Positions 12,706 through 23,700 of a stretch of 64,000 nucleotides of DNA are shown here, in pieces. The notes beneath the pieces are model-generated. The model ran no database searches, was not told the origin of the DNA, and saw only the letters and a program-made list of their open reading frames with translations. The stretch comes from Parascedosporium putredinis (lineage: Eukaryota > Ascomycota > Sordariomycetes > Microascales > Microascaceae). The stretch is from positions 1,240,001-1,304,000 of the forward strand of contig CASHTG010000020.1 in assembly GCA_949357655.1 (NCBI GenBank), read 5' to 3'. Each line of letters opens with the position of its first letter. Within the stretch, counting starts at the first letter, position 1. The translations under genes were made by a program, and so were the position numbers.

Positions 12706-15700
12706 TTATGCCGAGGAGGGAACAACCGGCGCACCGTAGTGGATGCTTCCCAGCCTAGACATCCTCTCGAGCGCCCTGCTGGCCTTCCTCATGATGCCCT
12801 TGCTTTGCGCATGGGGCGTCGAAGGCGAGCTTCCGGCGCTGGAGAGTCCCTCGGCGCGTGATAGCATGAAAGGCGGTAGAGGCCCGAGGGGGCTCAGAGG
12901 GCTCACGGAGTCGGTGGACTCGTGGTCCGCGACGACGGTGGTAGTGATGGCGGTGGGTCTGGCCGAGTAATGCATCATTTCAGCTTCCTCGCCAATGGGA
13001 GAGACAAAGGCGTTGCCACCGGACCGGGCCGACGTCACCACAGCGAGGTGGGAACAGGAGCCCGAAGCGGCAAAGTTGGTCGTCGAAGGCGACGACGCGG
13101 ACGCGCCAGAGCGAGTATGGATGGAGAGGCGGCGGATACCGCGCAGGAGGGCAGCGGGATTCCTGTGGCCGCGGCTCTGGGCGTCGCGAATCTTGCGAGC
13201 GAGGAGCTCGAGCTGCTTGAGCTGGGACGGGTTATCGACGACCTCGTCGGTGGTGATGCAGAGGTCCTCGACCGAGAGATCGAGGTTGGCGAGGTCGGCG
13301 GTTAGGCGCGCGGCGAGGAGGTGGGCGGGCACGAGGCTGCCCCAGAGGTCGTAGAAGGAGGCGGTGGGGAGGTGGGGCTCGGGCACGCCGTGGCCGGCCG
13401 GGTCGAGCAGGTCGTTCCAGGCGGTGGCGATGGTGGTTTGCAGGAGGAGCAGGTCCGACGGGGACAGGAGGTGGCTCTGGGGCGTCGGGGCCGGGTCGAA
13501 GTCGAGCTGGGGGAGGGGCACCTGGCGGGCGGTGTTGTAGAGGTGGACGCCGCTGGGGACGGAGGGCTCGGACATGGCGGCGAGGGAGGTGAGGGACTCG
13601 ATGGCGGACGCGAGCATGGCCATGGCGAGCTCGACAAAGGACACGGGCACGCGGTGCTCGCAAAGGTCATGGCGAGGGCGGCGGTGTCGGCGCGGGGCTG
13701 CGTCGAGGAGACCAAGAGGTCGTGCAGGTCTCGGTACGGCGACTCGGCCACCGCGACGCTGCACGTGGCGCCGCCAATGTTGAACCGCTGCGCCTCGCCC
13801 AGGCCGTCGCGGTACCGGTGCTGCACTACCGTGCTGAAGCGGGACCAGTACGGCCAGGACGTGCACTTTTCCACAATGTCGTACATGCCCGTGTTCTCGT
13901 ACGGGATGGACGCGAGGCGCTGCTCGTGCACGCACCGGAGGAGGTCGAGGGGCGTCGAGGGCGCGTCGGGGAAGCGCACGCGCACGGGGATGATGTTGTC
14001 CAGCGGGCCGAGGACGCCGGCGACGCCGTTGGCCTCGGGCATGCGTACGTGGCGCCCGTCAATGACCTCGCCAAAGGTCACGTCTGAGGTGCCTGCGAGC
14101 GTGGCGAGGACAATAGCCCACGCGCTCTTGAGCACGGTGTCAAAGGTGATGCCTAGTTCCGCGATGGCGGCCGACGGGATGGCCACCGCCCTGGTCACGG
14201 TGCGCGGGGTCATGGACGCCTTTTGGGGCTTGGAATGCGCAATCACCTGCGTCATGTGCGCTCCCTGCAGGAGCGTCGTCCAGTGGTCAATGGCCGCCTG
14301 CGACCGGGCCGCCCTAGCCTGGCGCGCAAAATCGGCAAACGAGGGCCTCCGCAGCGTCGTGGTCTGCGAGCTCGAGTAGATGCGCTTGAGATCGTGCAGG
14401 AGAAGCGGCAGAGAAGCTTCATCGTACTGCGCGGTAGAGAGCCGAATCAAGAGAGCCGAGTGCTTACCCGCGTCGACAAACGTAAACTTGGTCACGAGCG
14501 TCGAAAGAGAAACGGGATAGGCCTCGTCCTTCTTGGTAATCTTTTCAATCGCGGACTGAAGCCGGCGACCAGGGCAATTCACCTTGAGCACAAGACGCTC
14601 CTTGTTCACGGTCGTGACGACCTGGTACACGCGGCGATCGTGAGCGACGAAGCAAGTCCGGAGGATAGGGTGAGCCCGCACGAGTTCCGCGCAAGCCGAC
14701 TCAATCTTTTTATAGTCGACGAACCCCGAAAAGTTGAGCACCACGTGGTTAATACCCGCGCGCGCGCCGCGGAGGTTCGACTCGAGCGCCCGGATCTGGG
14801 TACAGGTCGCCAACGCGACGTCCACGATGCGGGACTCCTCGATGCCGGCGCACGGCGCCACGCTCAGCCGAATGTGCTGCAGCGCCGCCACGAGGTCGGG
14901 CGACATGGAGAAGTCGGCGTCGGGTACGTACATGCCGGCAGAAGGGTCTTCGGAGAGCGTGCTGGTCTGGCACAGATCAGTAAGAGAAGCGTTGCGCAGC
15001 ACGTCGCTCAGGCGGATCGAGAGCCCTTGCTCGCGGCACGCGACGACGAGCCGCGCGGCGAGGTGAGCGTCGCCGCCGAGCCGCAGGAAGCTCTGCGCCG
15101 CCGAGATGCTCTCCGGGTTGATGTGCAAGAGCTGAGCCCAGATGGCGCGGACGCGCTCCTCGACCTGCGTCAGCGGCAGAGGCTTGATCTGAACAGTCTG
15201 GATCCCCTCGGGGTTGCTCGTGGCAGCGAGCCCGAGGAGCTCGGCCTGTGTAAGCCCGCTCACCATCTTTTGGAGCTTGCGGCGGTGAATCTTGAGCGAG
15301 GGCGTGATGGGAAAGGTGCGCACGGGGACGATGGCGGGGGCATCATGTACGAGGGCAAGGTGGTGTTCATGTACGACTCGATGAGGCGCTTAGCCATAAA
15401 GGCGCGCTCCCGGCTCGTGCCAGACAGCGCGGCCAGGTCCTCGGTGCCGTCAAAGTGCTCGCCGAGCTCGATAAAAGCCGCGAGCACGCGCGCGCCGTCG
15501 GCCGTCACGACGGTGTCGACGACAACTTCAACATCAATACCGAGACACCGGCGGAGGTGCTGCTCGACCTCGGGCACAGGGATCACATTACCATCATGCG
15601 ACAGCCCGTCCCGCCTATGGGAGATGAGCGCCATGGTCCCGTCATTCATGTACCGCACGCGATGGCCCGTCTTGAAGAAGCGCATCTTGAGCAGGCCGTC

Positions 15701-18700
15701 GTCGCTCACCACCTGCTGCGCGCGCAGGGTCTCGAGCGGGGTCGCGTTCCGCATGAGCTTGTACGCGAGCGTGGGGCTCTCGATGACGAGCTCGCCCACG
15801 GCGCCAATGGGCATCAGGTGCCTGTGGTCCTCGGGGTTGACGATCCAAAACTTGCCGATGAAGGGCGGGGCGATACTCGACAGCTGCTCGGCCGAGTTGG
15901 CCTCGATCACCGAGATGCCTAGCGGGCAAATGTCCGAGGTCCCGTACGAGAGCAGGATCTTGGACTGGCCCGACCACCGCTCAAAGGTATCCTCGTCGAG
16001 GTGTCGGGTGCGGAAGCAAACCGTCCGCACCGATGGCACCTGCGCGGGCTTGAGGCGGCGCGCGAGCACGGGGGTAATATACATCCAGTCGACCTGGAGC
16101 CTCTCGACGGCGCCGACGAGATCGTGCGAGCGCTCCGCGTCCGACGGCACGCACAGGCAGCCGCCGTGCACAAGGGTAGTAAGCACCTCGGAGAGCGAGG
16201 TGTCCGAGGCAAACGAGGACAGCTGCAGCACCCTGCTCGCGGGGCCAATGTCGAGGGCGGGGCCCTGCGCAGTGAAAGCGGCGCTCAGGGCCTCGTGCGT
16301 GTAAAAAGGCCCCTCGCCTCCTTGGTCCCGCTCGACGACGGAGCGAGGAAGAACATGCACGCCGGGTTCCCCATGACGGCCTTGGGACACGCCTCCTCGT
16401 CGAGGAGCGAAGCCGAAAAGAGGCCGTCGTTGACGACGACGAGACTCTCGACCGTGGCCTCGAGCCTTTTGGCCCTCATATCCATGGCCAGCACGATCTT
16501 GGCCGACGTCTGCCGAATCACCTTGCGGGTCAGGCTCTCGTCGTCCTCGTCGAGCGGCACGAAGCACCCTCCGGCCTTGAGCACGGCGAGGATCGCGACC
16601 GCGGACCACCGGCTCTTGCCCAGGATGACGGGCACGGGCAGACCCGGCGCGACGCCGAGCTTGACGAGGTGCCGCGCGAGACGGCCCACGAGCTTGGCCA
16701 TCTGGCGGTAGCTGAGCTGGCCGTCCCAGGCAGCGATCGCAGGAGCCTCGGGGCGCGCCTTGGCCACGGCCTCGACGAGCTCGTGTACCGCCTTGGCCGG
16801 AGTCACCGTCTTGCCACCGTCGACAGCAGAAGTGATGGCGGCGGGGAGCTGCGCCATGTCCCTGCTGCTAAAGAGATCGATGCCGCCGACAGAGCCATTA
16901 GGTGACCCAAGCACGGCACGGATAGCGCAGCCAAAAGCGTGGGCGATCCCCTCGCCCTGCACGCCAGTGAGGATGCGGTGGCTAAGTGTGACCTGGAGCT
17001 GGCCGTCGCGCACCATGACGCATACGGAAATATCCTTGTCCATGTTGGTAAAGTACATGGAGCACCCCAGCTGCGCGTGCGCGCGGCCGGTGCTAAACTT
17101 GCTCTTGAGCAGACCCTTGGGCTCGTCGAGGAACGAGAGCGTGGTGTTGTAGAGGTGCTTGCCCTTAAGGCCGAGCGCGTTCTCGACGTGGGAGACGGGG
17201 TGAACTGGTGCGCCAGCGCCTGGGCGACCTGCTCCTCGGTAGACTGCACCACCGAGTCGAGGGACTTGTGCGCGGGGAGATCCATGGAGCACACGAGCTC
17301 GGTCTCGAAACCGCCCACAGCCTCGGTGATACCTGCGAGCCGCGCGTCCGACAAATCGCGCCCAGAGTGCCGGAAACCGAAACACACCTTTCTATCGCCC
17401 GTGTACGCCCTGAGCAGGAGACCCCACGCGACGCGCAGCACCGTGGCGCGCTTGACGGCGGCCGGGTGGCAAAAGGCATCGAGGTCGGCGGCAGACACGC
17501 CGAGCTTCAGGGTCGTGGTCTGCCACTTGCCCTCGGCGTTGTTGCCGGACCACAGCGCGGGGAACAAGCAGGGCTTGGAGGTCTGGAGGCGGTCGGTCCA
17601 GTACTCGAGGTCGTCGGCGGCGTCGACCGCGCGCAGAGACTCAATGTACCTCGGGTAGGACAGGTCCAGGTTCTTGGGGAGACCTTGTTGTAGGCGTAGG
17701 AGCGCTTGAGGTCGGACACAATCTTTTCGATGCTGAGGATGTCGCAGATGGCGAGGCTCACCTCGAGCTTGAGCACGGTGGCGCCCCCTTGGCGGCGGTG
17801 CTGCACACGGACAGGCGGTGGCGGGGCTCGGACTTGCTGGGCTTCAGGGGCGGGAGGGTGTTGAGCGACAGCTCGGCGTTATCGGCGGGGCCGGCCTCGA
17901 TGAAGAGCATCTCGGGCGAGCACTTGCGGAGCACGACGGCGTCGAAGAGCCCGTCCTCGGACACGCTCTCGATGAAGACGGTGCGGAGGGCGGGGTACTT
18001 GGCCACGGTCTGCTGCCAGGCGGTGCAGATCTTGGACGGGTCCACGGCGTTGTCCTTGCCGATGGCGAGCTCGAGGAGGGCGTGGAGGTTGTACGCGTTC
18101 GGGGACAGGCACTGGGCGACGAGGATCTCCTGCTGCAGCGCCGTGGCCGGGTACACGCTTTCAATGTCCCTCGCGCTGGCAATGTTGAGCGTCATGAGCC
18201 GGTCGCTGTTGAGCTTGGCGATGCCGTCGTAGGTGACGTTGAGCAGGGGGACGTCGGCCAAGGTGAGCTCCTGGGCCCTGTACCGGAGGCGGCCGATGGC
18301 CTCGAGGAGCAGGTGCTCGTAGTTGGAGATCCAGGCGCCGATGCGGCTCTGGTGGCGGGATTCCTTGTTGTAGAGGAATTTCACCTTGGCCACGCCCTGG
18401 TCAATCATGGTGGAGACCTCGAAGAGCGCGATGCGGCCGACGTTGGGACCAATGTCGGACGTGGCGCAGTCGAGGGCGCGGCCGGGAATGGGCAGCTGCT
18501 CGAGGATGCCGTTCTCGGCCTCGAGCTGCTGAAGAGACCCGCCGTAGGTAAACATGATCTCAAACGGCCAATCGCGGGCCTGGAAATCCCGCGCGTTGGG
18601 GCCGAGGAAGCGCGAGGTAAAGTAAGACCAGCCGTGGCGGGGATGGATCGGCGGGTGTCCTTGAGGCGGCGGAGGACGCTGACGAGGTCTTCGCCGCCGT

Positions 18701-20711
18701 CGGTCTCGAGCCAGAGCGGGCACAAGGTAGTGAACCAGCCGACGGTCTCGGAGATGTCGAGGTCGCTGGCCCACGGCTCCCGGCCGTGCTCCTGGTTCCA
18801 CACCACGGGGGCTGCCTCTCGGGGAAAGTCTGGCAAAAGGAGAGGAGCAGGGCGGCGATGTAGATGTCGGCCGAGTCGGTGCGGAACGCTTGGTTGCACG
18901 TGGTCTGGAGGATGGCGGTCAGCTCGGGGGTCAGGAGAAGCTCACGTCGGCCACGTCGCCGTAGGTGTTCCTGGTGGTGTCGAGGCCCCAAAAGGCGAAA
19001 TCGCCGGTGGTGATGTCAAAGTGCATGGGGCCGTCGTGCTCGGGCTTCTGGATCTCGAGCCACTGGAGGTCGTTCCACCGCTGAAAGGGCATGGACCTCT
19101 CGGAGAAGAGGCTGCCGTTCTGGAGGAGCTCGTTGATATCGTGGATGATGACGCGCCACGAGATGAGGTCGACGACGAGGTGGTGGGCGACGACGTAGAG
19201 CATGTGCTTGTTGTCCACCGTCTTGATGTACTCGGCCACGAAGACGGGGCCGGTCTCGATGTCGATAAAGGACTGGGACTGACGGATGACGTCGAGCACG
19301 TCGTCGTTGGTGCTCACTATGTGGTGGCCGAAGCGGTACGAGTCGGGGATGTCGGCGAGGACCCTCTGCATCCACGTGTTCTCGCCAACAGGCTGGAAGC
19401 GCGCTCGCAGCATGGAGTGGTGGCCCACGACGGCCTCCATGGCGGCGTGCACGTCTTCGAGCGTGACGTCCTGGTTCACCTTGAGGAGCATGCTCTGGTT
19501 GAAGCGGTAGTTCCAGCAATCCGCCGCCCTGGCCTCGCCGTCGCCGCCGACAGGCGTGTTAAAGTAGAGCTGCTGCATGGGTGAGAGGCGAAAGAGCTCG
19601 GCGCCCTCCTCGGCGTCCTCGGACCACCTCCGCCTATGGACGCGGCCGCCGACGGCGTATGAGGCGACGAAGGCGAGGTGGGCGATGGAGTCGCTGTGCA
19701 TGACGTCGTCGGCGACGAGCCCGAGCCCTTTGCCCTTGGCCGCCGCGACGAGCTGCAGCGCCGAAAACTCGTCGCCGCCGAGCTCGCCAAAGGAGAGGTT
19801 CATGCCGACGCGGTCGAGCGGGAGCTTGAGCACGCGGCTGATGAGCTTCTGCAGCGTCTTCTCGGCCTCGGTGGCGGCGGCCTGGAAGGGGCCCCGGGTC
19901 TCGACGCTGAGGATGCGCTGATGGGTCTCCTCGTTGATGTTTTGGATCCAGGTCTGCAGCTTTCGTCGGTCTACGCCGCCGCACTCGGCGAGCGGCATCT
20001 GCTCCAGCACGATCCAGGCGTTGGGGACCGCGGAGACGGCGGTGGAGTTTTCCAGGAGCACGCGCAGGGCGGCGATCTGAGAGCCGGCGACCTGCTGGCG
20101 GGATTGGCAGATGATTTGGGCCTCGCAGTCCTGGCTACCATCGTCGGTCTCGCTGATTCCGGAGAGGATGAGGAACGCCACGACGCTGCCGTCGAGGTAG
20201 CCGGCCTTGGGCCTGATGACGGCGGCCAGGGGTACCTGGGAGGTGGATGTGAGAAGCTCCTCGGTGGTGAGGACCTCGGGATCTATCCTCGTGGTTGCGC
20301 GGCTCGACGCACGGGAGGGGAGGGGATGGAGGGGGAGTAGTTGGACTCTTCGGTCTCGGGGTTTTCCGCATTGTCGTTGCTAAATGTCTCGGAGGCCCGG
20401 CTGCTGCTATTCCGAGAACTCCTCGACGACGACCTGTTGGGTAGTTCGGCATCAAAGGTGAGGTGGGTGGCGGGGCGTATCCGGGTTTGCAGCTCGGCAA
20501 TGGTTCTGCATTTGAGGATATCGTCCTCGGTGAGGGTGAGGTTGATCTCGGCAAAGGTGTTTCGTAATATCGTGGCAGACGACTTACTGCCGCCGAGGTC
20601 TGAAAAGGAGTCGTAGAGCTGGATTTCGCTCCGGGGAATATTGAGAACTTGGGAGATGGCCGTCACGAGCTTGTCGCCCAACGTCTCCTCCACGGGGCCG
20701 TTCACGGGCAT
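12706..20711 (-). CDS. Divergent NRPS-type megasynthase with degenerate catalytic motifs
   Basis: About 2,670 residues, no intron seen, read across more than ten one-base shifts. Order from the N-terminus: carrier T1 (20693-20486); Ser-rich linker; C-terminal piece of an adenylation domain (about 20280-19945); T2 (19869-19666); epimerization-type domain (about 19600-18205) with AHHLVVDLISWRVI and SETVGWFTTLCP; condensation C1 (about 18185-16880); adenylation A (about 16790-15300); T3 (about 15180-14990); condensation C2 (about 14930-13560); carrier-like T4 (about 13450-13250); Ser/Pro tail. Carrier motifs read LGGSKSSA, LGGDEFSA, LGGDAHLA and DLWGSLVPAHLLA, so the phosphopantetheine Ser of LGGDS is missing. 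C1 has VSLAICDIL and C2 has LSTAQYDEAS where families have SHAxxDG. A10 reads CGGVDR in the first A piece and SLKIHR in the second; A7 reads FKTGHRV. NRPS folds are certain; peptide synthesis by this protein is doubtful. The start is the first ATG after an in-frame stop; roughly 35 codons upstream are open but lack ATG. Confidence 0.92.
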
Positions 20712-23700
20712 GGTGGTGATGATGGGGGCAGGCTTAGCCTCTTCACACCTAGCGCCGACATGCTTGCGGTGGTAGCTGTGCGATTGCTAAGGGTTACCAA
20801 GAAGGGAAAAGAGGTGAAGGGCGAAGCGAAGAGAGAGGTGACCCGAAGGTCAAAAGATATGGAAGAAAAAGGGCTTGAGAAACCCGATTCTTAGCCCCGC
20901 ATGAAGCAGTGGTGACACAAACTACGGTTTATGAACGTGTTAGTGGCTTGTCTTTCAAGAGTGGAAGTGCACGCTGCGTGACTCGACGAAGATGTAGTCG
21001 GACGACGTTGATAGGTGTGCGACCTTGGGTTGGTATGAATTAGGTTTTGGGTGAAGGGTATGAATGATTGGGAGAAGAAGAAAAAACAAAAAGAAAGGAC
21101 ATCAATGATGCTCGGTGGATGTGAGTGGGTAGGTGTGGTCTAAAGTAAGAGGTGGTGAGGTGAGGGGGCGGAGCTGGACGATGGAGGAGGCTTGACGCTT
21201 ATACGCTTACACGCGAAGGTTGATGGACGAGAGGAGCCACAATGGCGATGACCGATTTTAGTCTCCGGGGTGCACCCACACCACAACGACACTTACGCCT
21301 AAAATTAAGGTCTTATAGCAACAAGCACTAATAAGTTTTGTTTGTGCTGGTGGTATCGGGAATTATTTTGCGATCTTGGTCGATACGGGGTTTCGTCTGC
21401 CGAGGATAAATGAATGAATGATCAACAATGGCTCGTACTGGAGAAAGAAGGGGAAAAAAAGAAAATGCCATGGGCCCCGGCATCGACGGTATATCTGAGA
21501 GGAGGAAGGATTAGCCCGCTCAAGGAAACAAAAGCAAATGGGCGGGGGTGGTCTACGAAAGTCGAAAGCAGGGGTGGCAGCGAGAGTGAAGAGTCGAGGA
21601 GCCGAACCCAAGATTGCGGTTGGGGATTCGGATCTACGTCTGCGGCCTCATGCGCGGCCGAGGGTTGCCAACATGCGCGGGGGCGAGAAGAGAGAGAGCG
21701 GAGAGAAGAGAGGGCTGAAGCAAAATAATACTTTGGTTGGTGACAATCTCCACTCGTCCCGGGCCAAGGGTCTTTCGGAGGGGCGAAGCTTATGGGGCGG
21801 GCAGCTAAGAAGATCCTTGGGTCCTGGGCTCGAGGAGACTGAAAAAAAGAACCATTCAAAGCAGAGACCCTCTATCGCACATCCCGGCAAGCAGACCCGA
21901 GGTAGTGATCGGAGGTGGACGATGCAAACGACCAGGGTACGAGAAGGGTCGAGGCTCCCATAAGATCACAATGTACCTGATGCATTGTGTTCTTACGAGT
22001 GGGAACATTGGTGTGTCTGCCCGCCATGTTATTTGTTGCTTTGGGTCGGGTCACGAATTCATTCAATCCACGTCTTCCGAGCCCGAGGGTACCAAAATCA
22101 CGAAATCCGGCCGAAGCAGCGCAAGCGTGAAACAGGCGACTACAAGAGGGAATGCACGAACGAGATCCGGCGGTCGCTGGTTGGACAGCGGCGTGGAGAA
22201 TCACAGCGACCTTGGCAAGCTTGGCCGGGTAAGCTGGTCTCTCTCTCTCCATTAATGTCAGGCCCTCGACGAGTGCTTACTGGTACTCGACAAGAGCTGA
22301 AGATTCCCTTCTAGGACGGGGAGGGGTCGCTCGCGAGGGTGGCCATGGCCAACTCGGCGTTCCGGACGATCTTGGATTGGAAGATGACCGTGATACGGAT
22401 GATCGAGGCTGCTTTCCGATATTGACCGTGTAAAATTCGAACCGTGAAAAGACCCCATCATTGCAAAACGAAGATCAGAAATATAAGGTGGCGCCACCAA
22501 AAACGCCGTCAACTGCACAGGCTGCAGCTATAGCTATAGCAGAGCTATTTTAGGGGAGGCTGGCCCGTGGGCGACTCTTGACATGAACAAGAGCCCGCTA
22601 ATTGTTCATGTACGGACCAGTTTGCGAGTGGTCTTTCCGCCTTTGACGCACGTCTCGAAGTGGTTGACAGCACCTTCCCACCTTTGATTAATTTACAGAA
22701 AGCGCGAGCCGACCTCCTTCCAACCCCGTAACCCAAGGATAGCACTACCTTCCAGTGTACGTATGCCAGCAGTACACTCGACCTTGGCATTAACCCCACT
22801 GTGCACTAACCCCACAGCAACACGATGCTCGTAAATAGCAACACGAAGCCTAGATGGCATCCACTACTGAACACGAACAAGCTTGACCTCGATCTCAAAT
22901 TAAAGATTTGGGTTGAAAGTTTAATTACGATCATTCTTTTTCTGTGGGTATGAGGAACGGGGAGCTATCTCTACCCTGCTTGAGCTTGCTTCAGTTCCAT
23001 CGCTTTAGAGACAAGGCTCGAAGGATCAAATGAAGCCTGTTATCGAGCCCCATCACGCCAAAGCTCAATCGTCGCCAAGCCACTCGCAAGAGCACGAGCG
23101 AGCTGCTGCGCAGCTTGCTTCCCTTTCGGTCAATCCACTGCGCGGGCGGGTAGAGATGCGTATTAACCGTCTGCCCCCAATCGGACGCCGGTTCAATCGG
23201 ACTGGGGCTGGTCTCTTTCGCACGACCAGCCAATCGCACCCAGCACAAGCCAAGGATTTCCACCCAGGAGATTGGTCCGTGATACCTTGGCGACCTTCCC
23301 CCAGCCCCAAAAACTCCCCGCCAGCGTGCACGAGTTCGTCCTCCCATCCATGTAAGCGCCTGGGGCCAAGATAGGATTCATCCATCGCGGCGCCCCCATC
23401 CCTTGTTGGGAGAGCCAGGCTGTCCACCGAGCGCCGAACTGATGCTAGGTCGGCGATGCAAGGCACAAATCTTGACAGTTTCAGATATCTCACTCTCACT
23501 CGAAAAGGCACTAAAGGATGAAGAGGTGCGGTGAGCAGAGGATGTGCTCCATAGTTTAGACTCGAGCGCATCGTCGTAGCATCCGCAGCAGGCACGCAAG
23601 GATACCTCCTGGAGGATTGCTTTCGGGGCCGGAAGCCAACTCCGTGTACGTTCCACCACTTCTTCATGGAACTTTTTTTTTTTTTGTTCGCCGCCCAGTT

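Noticed and set aside
14223..16304. A 693-codon plus-strand open frame inside the NRPS region, and similar ones at 13321-14379 and 17818-19584
   Set aside because: They lie antisense to clear NRPS motifs, are Arg/Gly/Val-rich and have no domain. They arise from GC-rich codon bias of the real gene.
20560..20625. A possible splice donor GTAAGT within the first carrier motif of the NRPS, which might hide an intact LGGxS
   Set aside because: The sequence after it continues the carrier fold in frame (SATILRNTFAEINL), so splicing there would remove or disrupt the domain.
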